From Nymphaea colorata (Eukaryota; Streptophyta; Magnoliopsida; Nymphaeales; Nymphaeaceae), in the NCBI RefSeq assembly GCF_008831285.2, contig NC_045146.1, positions 7,328,972 through 7,392,971 on the forward strand: DNA of 64,000 nt. Direction: 5' to 3'. The notes beneath the pieces were generated by a model, which was given only the letters and a program-made list of their open reading frames with translations, was not told the DNA's origin and did no database searches. A program made the position numbers and the translations under genes. Positions 21,180 through 33,330 of this stretch are shown here, one piece after another. Within the stretch, counting starts at the first letter, position 1, and every line of letters begins with the position of its first letter.

Positions 21180-22000
21180 AAGCATAAACTAAAGACATTA
21201 TAAGCAAAAAGGGAAAGCAAACAAGATAGGCTTATACACACGGGAAGTGATAATCACATGACTGAAAAAGAAACTTTTTTTTTTGATAAAAGTTCTTGAC
21301 TTGAAAGTGACGAAGATCACCATGTAATCAACCATCCAATCAGCAACCACAAATAGTGCCCATCCATTGCATTTTCACCTTAGTCCTTACATTTCAACAA
21401 AATTTCTGTGAATATAAGTAATAATGCATATGCATACACTAATAAGGTGAAAACATACAAAAACTAGGCTAAACATTTACAAGAAAGAGACTATAAAAAG
21501 GATTATTTCACTTCGAAATATTAATAAAAATGTCATTAGAAATTTATAACGAAACCACACAAATAATGCATGCATTATGCATACATGTCAATATGAATGC
21601 ACTAGAACCTAGTCCATGCACGCTCTAATACAAACTATTGGCCCATGTACACTTCATTCACATAATGCATAGATACCTCATGATATTTTGATAAATTTGG
21701 TTTTTCTTAGAAAAATATTGAAGGAAAACTCTATTAACTAAATACAATTTAAAATATATATATAACAAACAGCACTGGACAATTATGCATTCAAAAAAGC
21801 CATGTCCACTTGCCCAGAGGTTTAGACTTATGGCCTTCAAAGACAGAAATAGACAAATATTGGCTAGCTAGATGCAAATTAAGCCCCTAAAACTTGACTT
21901 CGGTTTAGCATTAATCAGCACTTGCTTAGGCAAGTCTAAATTAATTTTGGCCCTTTGGTTGCCTACAAACATGGTTAGAACATTCATGACATAGCCTAAA

Positions 22001-22912
22001 TAGGACATTTAAACCATATTCCAAGTGAACAAGATTTACAAGTCTGTTTTCACAACAAATCTGATATACAAACATTTGGCACTTCTATTTTTCCATTGTC
22101 CAAACACCAAGCCAAATGCATTTCTTATCCTACAAAATATGTAAGGATGTCATGTAATTAATAACTACTATAAAGCAATAGCAGTAACATTCTTAGTTGA
22201 TTACATGATGAGCAACGAATTAGGAATATAGATGGTTCAGATAGTGACCATTAGCACATCCAACATCCAACTAATTAGTAATCAGTTAACAAAATGGTAC
22301 TAACTTTTTAGTTCGAAGTTCATATATTTTGACCAATAGGGCATTTAAACCATATTCCAAGTGAACACGATTTACAAGTCTGTTTTTGCAACAAATCTGA
22401 TCTACAAACATTTGGCCCTTCTATTTTTCCATTGTCCAAACACCAAGCCAAATGCATTTCTTATCCTACAAAATATGTAAGGATGTCATGTAATTAATAA
22501 CTATTATAAAGCCATAGCAGTAACATTCTTTGTTGATCACATGATGAGCAAAGAATTAGGAATATAGATGGTTTAGCTAGTGGCCATTAGCACATCCAAC
22601 TAATTAGTAATCAGTTAACAAAATGGTACTCAACTTTTCAGTCAAAAGTTCATATAGTTCGAAAACCATATTCCAAGTGAACACGATTTACAAGTCTGTT
22701 TTCGCTACAAATATGATCTACAAACATTTGGCCCTTCTGTTTTTCCATTGTCCAAACACCAAGCCAAATGCATTTCTTATCGTACAAAATATGTAAGGAT
22801 GTCATGTAATTAATAACTACTATAAAGCCATAGCAGTAACAATCTTAGTTGATTACATGATGAGCAATGAATTAGGAATATAGATGGTTCAGATAGTGGC
22901 CATTAGCACATG
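22001..22912. repeat. Tandem triplication, units of about 336 and 316 bp
   Basis: AAACCATATTCCAAGTGAAC occurs at 22011, 22347 and 22663, and each occurrence is followed by the same order of phrases (CAAGTCTGTTTT, CATTGTCCAAACACC, GTAAGGATGTCATGTAATTA, TGATGAGCAA, GGCCATTAGCACAT). The third unit is cut by the hAT element after CATTAGCACATGCA and resumes near 26385. The related copy at 48110-48440 has only one unit, so the triplication is specific to this copy. Confidence 0.85.
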
Positions 22913-25900
22913 CAAGTTATATGACGTTTTTTAAAAAAAATGACGTTTTTAAAAAAAAAATGCGCATTATATTCCAAAAACCTCTCTGGTGAATAAAACG
23001 GGAATAAGACATGGTTTTTTCAAAAAAACGAAAAAAATAAAAGACGCATATAAAACACATTTTATACGCGTCTTTCATGATTTTTTTGAAGGCACGAGGT
23101 TAGTTTTAAAAAATGGCACAGCGTGTAATATTTATAAAAAAGGTTGGTTTTTTTTAACTTGATCACCCCTTTTAATGGCAAAAATGTATTTTTACATAGG
23201 AAAAGAGGGCTTAGGTTAAAAACTTGAAATCGATCCTATACTTCATCTCCATCTCGTTCTCATTTGGCTGAACAGGGCCTTTGTCTGAAGAGGGGACGCC
23301 GAAAGAACAAGCAGTGAGAGGTTCTCATTCGGTGGATTTTTTTTTTTTATTCCATGTTCATTTTTTTAATTCGTTTACTTGGACTAGTTTCCCTGCATTT
23401 CCCTTGTTGCCAGTAATTTCATCAGGATCCTTGTTACTTTAACACTAATATGCCTAGTGTTTATAAAGCTGGAAAAAATCCGTCGATCTCTAAAAGTGCT
23501 TATGTTCCCTTGAAGTAGTTGATATTGTGCCGTTGTGGGGTCGATTCAGTGTTCTATTTCAGTTTCATTGTTTTAATTGTCACTTGATCAATGTTTTTAA
23601 CAAAGGCTTCTATTATAGGAATAGGCTTGTTCTTTTTCTTTTTGGAATTTCCTTTTTTTATAATTTCCTGCAACTCTTTTGTCATTAAATTTTGCTTTGA
23701 ATGTATACTCTGCGACCGCCTCCAGCCGTGCATGGCAGCAACTTCTAAGAAAAAATGAAGAATTGCATAATGCTAAATTTTTAATGCAAAATTGATGATA
23801 TTTGGTTTGTTTAGGGTTTATAACTTTATATGTCCCGTGGCTTGAAGCCTTGAACAAAGTTCTTTGATTCTTTCTTAATTTGTTAATTTATTGAATGGTT
23901 TAGGTGGTGGTGATAAATTTTTAATCATGCCTAAAGGCAAAAGGCAAAGACATATTCTGGCAACATGCAAAATTAAATGAAAAAGGAAAATTGATTTGCA
24001 ATTTATGTGGAGAACAATATGCAGGAGGAATCACTCAGTTTAAGTATCATTTATCAGGCTTCTATGCCATGATAGTGCTATATGTCATCATGTACCAGAA
24101 AATATCAGACAAATGGCACTAAAAGCTTTGCAAGGTATTAACGAGAGGCCTACAAAAAAAGGAAAAATGCAAAGCTACCCAATAAGTTCAAGTGGAAATG
24201 GAGCATATTTGGGTTCTTCCTGTTCAAACTCATTGACTAAAGAAGGACGACAACATCAGACAATTTCAAACATGTTCAAAAAACAAGAAAAGGATAATAT
24301 TGGTAGGCTCCTCTTTAAAGCTATGGCTATGAACAATCTACCATTCAACTTACTTCGATCAAATGATTTCAAGAATTTTGTTGTTGTTGTTTCACAGCAT
24401 GGCCCATGATACTTTCCACCAAGTAATGAAACAGCGAGAAGAATGCTACTAGATGGTGCAAGGAAAGAGGTTCAAGCATATATTGAATCATATATTGAAG
24501 AAACGAAATCTACATTAGCACAATATGAGTGTACTATTATGTCAAATATTTGGAATGATACAATTAGAAACAGATCATACATAAATTTGTTGGTAAGTTG
24601 TCCAACAGGTGTGATATTTTGGAAAAGCAAAACATGTAGAAAAGGTTCCTAAAAATGCAGAACTTATAATTGAATTTTTATCTTCAGCTATTGAAGAAAT
24701 AGGGCCAAAAAATGTTATACAGATTGTGACAGACAATGGAAGCAATTACAGAAAGAAAAAACTTATCCTTGAAGAAAGGTATTCAAATTTTTTTACTACA
24801 TCATGTGCTGCTCATTGCATTGATTTAATGCTTGAAGATATTGATACATTGGAAAATGTAACATCTATCATGACAAAAACTAGACAAATCATCAAATTCA
24901 TATACAATAAGCAGCAAGCTTTAGATATAATGAAAACTTACACAAAGGGAAAAGAGTTGAAAAGGCCGGGTGCAACAAGGTTTGCTTCTCATTTTATTTG
25001 TTTACATTCTATTTTAAAATAAGAAGAAAATTTAAGGTTCTTGGTTGCCTCCAATGATTGAAGACTTGTAGAAGAAGTGAAAAAAGATCATGCAAGAGAT
25101 ATTACTTATTTTATTCAAAATGAAGATTTTTAAAATATGGGAAAAGAAATAATCATGTTTGTTGAACCATTAGTGAAAGTATTGAAAACGGTAGATGGAG
25201 AAGGAGCCACTATGGGATATTTGTATGAGGCACTTGATAGAGCTAAAGAAGCTATAAAGACCGCAAGTAAGGAAAACAAGAAAAAATATATGTTGTATTG
25301 GAAAATAATTGATAGAAGATGGACTCGTAACTTGCACAATCCAATACATGCTGCAGCTACTTTTTTTAAATCCTCATTTAGTTTGGACTAAAATGGTAAA
25401 AGTGGATGAAGAAATTCATGAGGGTTTGGACATAGTGACAACAAAACTTGTTCCTCGTGAACATTATTTTGAAATAGCTAATGAGTTGATCAAATATCTT
25501 AATAAAGATCCTACATTGTTTCACGAGGGATTAGGTTATACTGCACATCCATGTAAGTGCCTCATTTTACTAGTTTTTCTATTTATGCAATCAACATTCA
25601 TTATTGGTTATGCACTTCTTCTTTTAATTTTTGTTTTGTTTTTTAATTATATTAGGGATTTGATGGGAGATGTTTAGTTCTTCTGTTCCTGTGCTTCAAA
25701 GTGTAGCAAACAAAATTTTAAGTCAACTATGTAGCGCATCAGCCTGTGAAAGAAATTGGAGTGCATTTGATGCTGCTAACATGAAGAAAAGAAACAATCT
25801 TGCACCATTAAGATTAACAAATTTGGTATTCGTTAGAATGAATATGCATTTGCAAAGCATGGCTCTAGAATTGAAGAAGACCCATGCAAATCCTATCTAC

Positions 25901-26385
25901 ATTGAAAATGCGAACCCATTTGCTCAAGAAGAAAATTTAAATACTGAGACAACGAACTTGTCTTAAGATTCAGAAGAGAAAAATATTGATGAAAGTGAAA
26001 GACAAAGTACTTCAAGGAGTACAAGAAATGAAGAAGATGACTCCATTTCTTGGGAAGAAGACTAGGACATGTTTTTTTTTTTAACTTTCCAAGTGAAGAA
26101 TGACTTCATTTGTGTTGTAAAGCCATGAAGGCAATAAACTTTTGTTAGTTATGTATTTGTCAGTTAGTTTTCATTATTTAATTTCAATTTGTTGCTTATC
26201 TAGTCATTTTTCAATGTTTTTTTTATTTCTCATTAACTTTATTTTTATATAATTATCAGAATTTTTTATTTATTTTTAAAAAATTTACAGTCTTTTTTCC
26301 ATTTTATTCCTGAGATATACAACTTTTTTGTATTATACATATCTTTTTCCTCACCGTATAATACCCGTACACTATTTTTGTGACA
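22913..26385 (+). mobile_element. hAT-superfamily DNA transposon, decayed
   Basis: The limits come from interruption of an otherwise conserved repeat unit: the left side breaks near 22913 and the right side resumes near 26385. Subterminal sequences are partly inverted (GAATAAAACGGGAATAAGAC near 22992 against GGAATAAAATGG on the other strand near 26300). The exact terminal repeats and the 8-bp target duplication expected of hAT elements could not be fixed by eye. It carries one transposase remnant on the + strand. Confidence 0.65.
23926..26064 (+). pseudogene. hAT transposase remnant (BED finger, DUF659, dimerisation domain)
   Basis: The domains appear in order. About 23957-24060: a BED-type zinc finger (GKLICNLCGEQYAGGITQFK, then H), interrupted by frame changes. 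24113-24409: a linker. 24443-25022: a DUF659-like region with SNIWNDTIRNRSYINLLVSC and VIQIVTDNGSNYRKKKLILE followed by CAAHCIDLMLEDI. 25137-25677: further transposase core. 25670-25966: the C-terminal dimerisation region with KILSQLCSASACERNWSAFD and RNNLAPLRLTNLVFVRMNMHL. An acidic tail follows to about 26064. This is the BED-DUF659-hAT_C arrangement common in plants. Several stops and frame changes split it, and a stretch around 25560-25670 resembles an intron or insertion, so activity is unlikely. Confidence 0.85.
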
Positions 26386-26694
26386 ATGCATCCAACCAAT
26401 TAATAATCAATTAACAAAATGGTACTCAACTTTGTAGTCTCAAGTTCATATAGTTTGACCAAGTGATAGGTTAGATAAACAATCAACATCAGCCCGCAAA
26501 TTAAGGTACATAAGTAATAGTGAAAAATACTAGAGCTCTACGGTAGTCAAGTTTTGTAACATGCCATTTTAGTATAATTTTTTTCAATTCTTTATGTTAC
26601 TAACTGCGTAAGTTTCCAATTAAGAAGAAAGGCATATGCTTTCCAATATGGAATAAGCATGATTAACAAGATTTTTGTAACTACAACAACTATT

Positions 26695-27024
26695 TCATGG
26701 AAGAGAGACAAAGCCTCCATCGGGCACTTGCATTGAACACGGCTTGCAAGCATCCCATCCAATGGGATGACATTTCATCAAACAATTGATGTACGTCAGG
26801 CAAGCTTCCATGCTTGCAGTGCCCAACCACCAGCACTGTACAAAAGACAACCATTTTAGTAGGCATTTCATCAAAATTTTCTCAACAAGGACATGATAAG
26901 TGATGGTTGTGCCTCTTATCAAAGGATCAGAGTTAAGGTGATGAGTGTTAAGAAGACGCACAAAGAATGAGACATTAACCATTTGTGTGTGATTGAAGAA
27001 AAAATCAGACAGACCCGCAAGCAT
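26695..27024 (-). CDS. Unrecognised cysteine-containing open frame within repeat copy A
   Basis: A 109-codon frame lies in the roughly 500-bp block that copy A has and copy B lacks. The C-terminal third contains several cysteines (INCLMKCHPIGWDACKPCSM). There is no signal peptide, membrane segment or domain I can name. The start is an ATG preceded by ordinary AT-rich sequence. It may be chance. It is listed because the block is absent from the related repeat and must have come from elsewhere. Confidence 0.2.
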   Translation of the reverse strand: MLAGLSDFFFNHTQMVNVSFFVRLLNTHHLNSDPLIRGTTITYHVLVEKILMKCLLKWLSFVQCWWLGTASMEACLTYINCLMKCHPIGWDACKPCSMQVPDGGFVSLP

Positions 27025-27538
27025 CCAAAGTGGAAGGCTGGAGAGCGGAGAGAGCCAAAAACGTAGAAGGGAAGGTAAAATTTATCAGCGTATTAGACAG
27101 AGCAATCACTGTTCATTAAAAAAAAAAAAGATATAAATGAAGAAGATGAAGAAAAAAAAGGAACTGTAAGTGATGGAGAAGAAGAAGAAAAGGAACACAG
27201 AATGAAGAACAAGGGGGGCAACACAGTGAAGGGGAAGAAGAAAAAGAAGAAGACAGCTGCTTTTTGCAATAAATGAACCACGATGTATGTGTACAAGAGA
27301 GTGGAACTGCGAGAAAATAACCATAACCAGGGTTTCGAGAGGGAGGGTTTCGAAAGAAAGAAACTTCCCCCCGCGTTCCAAGGGTGGGGTAGTTCCAAGT
27401 ATGGACACACTTTTGTGTTTTTGAAGGACGCAAGAACATTGTGTTCTCTATCCCTTTTTGTCCAACATTTGGTGGCGTCACACATTTTCAGGAACTGGGT
27501 GTTCTTGGAACGATCTGTAACCAATACCAAATGCCTTC

Positions 27539-27832
27539 TTTGGATAGTAGCCAGCCTAGACCTCGTCTGCTTAGCCTTGGTGTTGTTGTCATTATCTTCC
27601 TCCTTTGCGCTGTCTCTAGCATGCCCTTTCAGCAGGCCATCCGGGTCAGCAGCTGGGACAAGTAGGTTTCATAAGAGGAATGCTGAAGCTGCTTTCAAGA
27701 GCAGCACCATCATTCTCGAACCCTCTGTTTTCATTTTCAATTTTGTTCATCTCTCCTCCTTTTGATCAAGATGAGTCCTTGAAACCTAAATCTCACCCTC
27801 TCGAGTTCTCATCCTTGTCCCATTATGTCAAA

Positions 27833-27835
<3 letters not shown>
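27539..27835. other. Short stretch with no supported gene
   Basis: This mixed-composition sequence runs from the end of repeat copy A to the CT microsatellite. Overlapping frames here (including one of 160 codons starting at 27283 inside the repeat) have no recognisable features and look like by-products. Confidence 0.3.

Positions 27836-27877
<42 letters not shown>
27836..27877. repeat. (CT)21 microsatellite
   Basis: An uninterrupted CT run of 42 bases. Confidence 0.95.
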
Positions 27878-27881
<4 letters not shown>

Positions 27882-28011
27882 CACATAAAAAAATCCGAAC
27901 AAAATATAAAACATAACCCTAGTCTTAAAAACTTGACCCGATCTAATCACCAGTCTTAACCAGAGGCAGAGACCGTGGCTAATGACTACTTTTATTGTAG
28001 TGTTTCAAAAA

Positions 28012-28607
28012 CATCTTTAAATGACTGTTTGTAATTAGTCTTTATTAGGAAGCTGCCTACTATTGGCCAAAAGGAACACGCTTAGATATGTTGAACATGG
28101 ATATTTTATAGGCCATAAATTGATGGCAGTCAGTTTCAGCTTTTTTTTAACAAAGAATAAAAGTGCAATTCAAATGCTACAATATTTTATTGTTTAATCT
28201 GCTGCTTATACCATTTGTATATATTAACAATTTTTTTGTTAAATCTCTTTTTCTCCTCCTTTTCCTCTATATATAAAAGTGATAATATGAAGTATTATGA
28301 ATGGTAAGGGCAACTGTACCTATATCCATTGTTTGAATGCAATTAGAGCTTTTACTTTTGGGAACATTTTTTTATGACTGTTCTTAATGAGTCATTACTA
28401 GGAACTTGTCTACTATTGGCCATAAGGAGCATACGTAGATCTGCCGGATTTGGATATTTTATATGTTATAAATAGATGGTAGACCAATGCAACATAAATA
28501 GATGTAAGTCAGTTTCTGCTTTTTTTTAACAAAGCATGAAAATGCAATTCAGCTGCTACAATATGCTGTTGCTTAATGCACTGATTATACAATTTGTATA
28601 TATTAGC
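28012..28607. repeat. Old direct duplication, about 220 bp, period 353-379 bp
   Basis: 28012-28231 and 28366-28607 share in order ATGACTGTT, ATTAGGAA/ACTAGGAA, CTACTATTGGCC, GGATATTTTATA, GTCAGTTTC, TTTTTTTTAACAAAG, TGCAATTCA and TTTGTATATATTA. The second copy contains about 26 extra bases. The rest of 27900-29310 holds nothing I can name. Confidence 0.65.
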
Positions 28608-29316
28608 TATTTCCTACAAGTGATATTTTTTTATTGTGATTTTATGGAATTATAGTACATAATTAGGCTATCACTTTTAATGTCATGGGACTTAAGTAAG
28701 TTACGGTATTTTAATATTTTATTATGTTAAGGGATCTATGACCTTTAGTATTTTGGCATAAATGGCAAATAAATTATGTAGTAATGGATGGTTTGTAAGC
28801 TTTTTCTTCTCCTAATAATATGAGATCTATGAAAGCTTTGAACTATGAATGCAAAGGAAAACTTGAGTCCTCTACGAGATTTTTACTTTCCTCCTTCCAC
28901 TCCATTCTCTCTCTCTCTCTCTCTCTCGTTTTTATTGTTAGAGATTCCAACAAAAAGAGATCATACAAGGTACATTTAAGACAATATGGAGTTAACATGT
29001 TAATTATTTTGTCTAGAACGATCCGATCGATGACTCACTTGGATGTTTTTTTCTTTTCTTTTATTTTGTTAACTGTTCAATGGATCGAGATGAAGAGGAA
29101 CCAGCGGATAGATGGGTATAAGGCTCATATCGCTAGCTGCAGTTGAGGGCTTTAAACAATTACAGCAAGAAGATTAAGAAATCCAACAGTAAAAAAAAAA
29201 GGATTGTAGGAATTCAGCATTTGTTTCGTTAAACAGCAGAATATTAATTTTGAAAATATAGAAAATCGCCAGCTAAGAAATAGATTAGAAAAATGGAAGA
29301 GGGAATGTCAACATTC

Positions 29317-29370
29317 CACACACACACACACACACACACACAGATATATATATATATATATATATATATA
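29317..29370. repeat. Compound (CA)n(TA)n microsatellite
   Basis: A (CA)13 run to 29342, then after a G an (AT)n run to 29370. This is a common plant microsatellite type. Confidence 0.95.
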
Positions 29371-29459
29371 GTTGTGTGAATTTCCATCCATAAACATATA
29401 TAATTTCAAAGTATACCAGGCGCTTCCTAATATAAAAATCTATTTTTTCTAAATTAAAT

Positions 29460-30540
29460 TTCTTAATAAGAAAACTAAGGAGAGTAGGGATGGAGGCCGA
29501 ATGGCATCGAGGGAGATGAACACCTTCAACGCTGCGAGGGCGTCCCTCGTTTGGATGGAGGCAGTTACAAATATTACGGCCGCTTCAGTCTACCCATGCA
29601 GTGTTGGGTAAAGCGAGAGTCCCACCACCACCGGCAGCAGCAGAATCTTGGAGCCGATAGTCAAAGCGGGGCGGCTCCTTTTGTCTGCAGGTGCTGAGAC
29701 AGTGCAAAAGCCGATGCTTCGTTCTGCCTACGTTCAAAGAAGACGGCGCGGCCCCACCAGTAGGTTAATTTGCTCTCATGAGGGCGAGGGCGAGCGGAGG
29801 GGAGGGGCCGGCGTCGACATCGTCGGCGAGGGATGGTGGTGACCCACAAACTTTGTTTGGGTCGGCATCGGCGTCGGCGTCGGCATGAGAGGGCGACCCG
29901 GCCATTCCACCGATTGATCGAGTGTTGATGATTCCTGACATGTTTCACGTTCCACAGCTAATGCCGCACCAGCTAAGCAATATTATTCGTAGGGGGTGGG
30001 GTGGCACCATATGATAGACCGAGTGCAGGTCGCTGATTGATTGGCTTAAATTTCCATCCAACATGATCTTCGTGACGTAGCCTCTCCCACACGTGAGGTG
30101 AGGCGAGAGAAAATAAAGATGTGGGAGGGCGGGGCCGGGTGGATGGTGGCACGGCCGCGCAGTTGGCGCCGGCAAGGTGGGGCTCCGGATTGTCAGCCGA
30201 GGACAGGAGGCCCGCCTTCGATACGGGAGAGATCTGATAGCAGCACTGGGACATCCTTTTTTCTTGATTTTCCTTTATTCACATTACCGGAAGGGACGGC
30301 CTCTAGCTTCGGAGCCCCGTGTTGCTGCGGGAGATGGAACGAACGAGGACTACCTTCCAGTCGCAGGTGCCGTGTAGGTGCGCAGGCCACTCGTGCGTTC
30401 GCCTAACTTCCTGTCGCTGAGGTCGGTCTGACGGGAATTTCGACAAACCGGAGCCTCTCCAGTCCCAAACGGAGGATTTTTTGTCCTCCACATCTTTTCG
30501 TTGTTCATTGTTGGAATTCATTTTCCTTTTAAAAAACTTT
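29460..30540. other. GC-rich island without a recognisable gene
   Basis: This stretch is strikingly richer in GC and CpG than its flanks. It has simple repeats such as GGCGTCGGCGTCGGC near 29870. Short frames on both strands (up to 102 codons) are Arg-, Pro- and Gly-rich and look like by-products of composition. It could be an old promoter/first-exon island or a fragment of a GC-rich element. I cannot support a gene. Confidence 0.35.
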
Positions 30541-30639
30541 TATGCATCAGACACTCCATTTTTCCCATAATTACCTAACGCCCTAAATTTCTTGGGAATG
30601 AGAAAGAATGGTTTATCCGAATAATTGAGATATACTGGC

Positions 30640-31290
30640 TGGGCCTGGCCCTTCAGCTGAGTCAAGCCCGAGTTCGGTCAGCTCGAGCTCACTCGACTAA
30701 TGAAACATCGAGCTCTACTCGGCTTGAGTCGAGAATAGTACGATGGAAGTAGCTCGAGCTTGACTCTACAATTACATGTTGAGCTCGAGCTCGACTTGAT
30801 TAAGGCTCGACAAACTCGTTTGAATAGAATTTATATTCATCGTTGCATGTTGAGCTTAAACTCGACTCGATTAAAGTTCGACAGACTCGTTTGAATAGAA
30901 TTGATTTTTATTGTTACGTGTTGAACTCGAGCTCGACTCAATTAAGGCTCGACTCGATTAAAATTCGACATACTCGTTTGAATAGAATTGATTTTTATCG
31001 TTACGTGTTGAACTCGAGTTCGACTCAATTAAGGCTCGACAAACTCATAAATTTGTTTGAATATATCGACTTGATAGGCTCGACAAACTAGATTAAAGCT
31101 CGAGCTCGACTCGACAGTTATGTATTGAGCTCGAATTCAACTCGATTATTTGAACGAGTCGACTCACGAACTCGAACTCAACTTATTAAGCAAATGACTC
31201 GGCTCGAACTCGTTCACGAGCCGAGCTTTAAGGAGTTGAGATTGAGTAGCTTGACTCGTTATTCACTCCTATTGGCTCCTCAAAATTTTT
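30640..31290. repeat. CTCGAGC-rich dispersed repeat with about 71-bp tandem units
   Basis: Units beginning TTGAGCTCGAGCTCGACT occur at about 30779, 30848, 30920 and 31008. Each continues with GATTAAGGCTCGACAAACTCG and TTTGAATAGAATTGAT. The right end reads GAGTAGCTTGACTCGTTATT, matching the ends of the copies at 535 and 38330. The 82-codon frame at 30843-31091 is merely the translation of these units. Confidence 0.85.
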
Positions 31291-33046
31291 TTTTTCTAAA
31301 ATTTACATGTAAATTAAAAAATATATTTATCCTATATAAAAATTTTAAAAAATGATATTTCGACCTTGTTCATGAAAACTTTTTTGCTTCACCCTTGTTT
31401 GTGTAGACGGTCAATTTCTGTGATTGCTATATTCACTTGAACTGTAAAAGATAAGATTGGAACATCAATTTGACATAGGCTTCAATGCAGCCTAAATAAG
31501 GGGAGTTTTGAGTTTCTTTTCCAAGTAATGCCTTGTTAATCTTCTACTCATTCAAATAATTAGGATACACTGTTAATTCTATTTTAGAGATAAAATATTG
31601 CCTTAACTTATAAAAGAAATTGCATGAGTGTCGGCCACAAAGCACACGAAGCAAATACGGACACCGTATTGGGGGACCCAACATTCAACAGGCAACATTT
31701 GCTTGTGGCAACACCTGGCCCTCAACTTTTCAAGATTTTAGATATTGACGTGCGTGAGGTATCTCTCCGACTATTAATTTGCTTGTTTGGGTCCGCCATC
31801 ACATAGCTATTATTTTTACTTTTATTTCTAAGTAAATTGCTCTCAGAATACAAATTATGCTAGTGAAAAATCTTTGATCGACCTACAATATGTAATTAGA
31901 AAAGCGACTTTTATCTTGACCTTTTAGCGTGAACTTCGTGAATTCATGGTTAGTACTTCATGAACAATTAATTACCTACTTGATGTTCTAATCAGATCTT
32001 GAGTTATTTGTACGTTGATTGTTCAAAAACACGCACTTACGCAACCATTTTGAAAATCGTGAAAGTGAAACGTATTTTGCGAAAAAGTTAATAAAGATAG
32101 AGTGAACAAATCTAGAACTAAAGAAAATATAAAAACATAGTTCGGCGATGACAAAAAAAAAAGGGGGATACACCTAACTATTTCTTTCCTAATTTTTCAC
32201 ATTAATAGGACTGAATTCATTAACATGTTTCTATCTAATTCAAATACTATCGAAAAATTTACCAGCTGGGTATGGTTTATTTGATATAATGAAAGAAACT
32301 AATGGAACCTATAAAAATAAGAACTGTTTAAATTATATAGGTACCTTTCATTTTGCCTCATTAACTTCACTTAAAGCAATGACAAAATAACTTTAGACGA
32401 TGAAAGCTGTCAACTTATTCTAAAATAACTTAATGGCCTTATGTATAATTACTATAGGTCTTAGATTTAAAGTTCTGATCTAAACATATGGCCTGCTTTA
32501 AATTCATACTTTTACCAAAGTACTGTAGATTAAAAAGTATAAATTAAAATTTTTGTTACTTTTCAAATGTACTTATGAATTTCTAATTAAAACAGGAGTG
32601 TTAATCTCTATTGTCAGATTGAGAAAGGACCTAACTTGATACTTCAAAATTAAATGTAGAAATATTATAAATTTGTGTTTTAACTCATGCATGTGTGTGT
32701 AAGTAGCCCTGGACATTGGGCGAAGGAGAAGGCCTTGGCCTTCACTCAATTGGTCGTATCAAAATATAAATGAAACCTTATTAAAACCTAAAGCCTAAAC
32801 CCCTAGGTATATCTCGAATAACTTACAGTGTGCGATATGTGAAAGGCTTTCCTAGTAAACTTATAAACCAACCTCATTCGATTAATCAGTCCGATTCGGT
32901 TGTTTCGAATTCAATGGTGGCACGATTCTATGCTCATTTGAAGGTGACATACATCTATTTTCAATTATATCTAAAATGCCGTTATGATTTTTATTTAAAT
33001 AGTTTAGCCAATTCAGATGAATCAATGATGGGGCAGTTGAGAGTGA
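31291..33046. other. AT-rich intergenic stretch
   Basis: I see no gene, RNA gene or recognisable element. A 60-codon frame at 31624-31806 has no family resemblance. The DNA between 31800 and 32700 is unremarkable AT-rich sequence. Confidence 0.4.
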
Positions 33047-33330
33047 TATACAACGAGCCCGAGCCAACTCGGGCTCCACTCAAACTCACAAATGTAAACT
33101 CAACTCATTTAATAAATAAGTGGAGTTTGAGCTTGACATGAAACTCGAGTTATACCAATCGAGTTTGAGATACATGATCAGCACGACTAGTTTAAATTCA
33201 ACTTGACTTGTTTGTCAATTTTGAGGACATGTTGATAATTTTTTATGAATGTTAATACTTTTTCATTTTTATGTTGTGAATTCTAGTAAGGCAAGCTTAA
33301 ACGAGTCGAACTCAAGTTCAGCCCGTCCCT
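33047..33330. repeat. CTCGAGC-type repeat, short variant
   Basis: It begins ACAACGAGCCCGAGCCAACT and ends with AACGAGTCGAACTCAAGTTC followed by AGCCCGTCCCT. It has the same outer design as the copies at 30640 and 37868 but lacks the 71-bp tandem units in its interior. Confidence 0.6.

Larger units (their letters stand above)
21250..27538 (-). repeat. Dispersed repeat copy A, interrupted by a hAT element
   Basis: This is the reverse complement of the family at 47576 to about 48690. Collinear blocks are the GTTTCTTTTTC...GTGATTA end near 21260-21350, TTAATTTTGGCCCTTTG near 21940, the 22001-22912 units, 26390-26575, and 27100-27538, which ends at ACCAATACCAAATGCCTTC. Copy A additionally contains about 500 bp at 21350-21850, a tandem triplication, a 3.5-kb hAT element and about 500 bp at 26590-27090. 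The outer terminus resembles the GAGGGTGTTTGGTATCA end of copy B, which suggests a DNA-transposon origin. Confidence 0.6.

Noticed and set aside
23926-26064. hAT transposase as a domesticated host gene
   Set aside because: Multiple stops and frame changes and its place inside a recent-looking insertion argue for a dead transposon and not an exapted gene.
27093-27530. Overlapping minus-strand frames of 100-145 codons with hydrophobic Phe/Ser runs
   Set aside because: They read through a GAAGAAGAAG/TTCTTCTTC tract in a dispersed repeat. Several frames are open at once because of composition.
30843-31091. 82-codon frame with internal protein repeats
   Set aside because: It is the translation of the 71-bp CTCGAGC minisatellite, not a gene.
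31624-31806. 60-codon frame that looks mildly protein-like
   Set aside because: I cannot connect it to any family, and no exon or splice context surrounds it.
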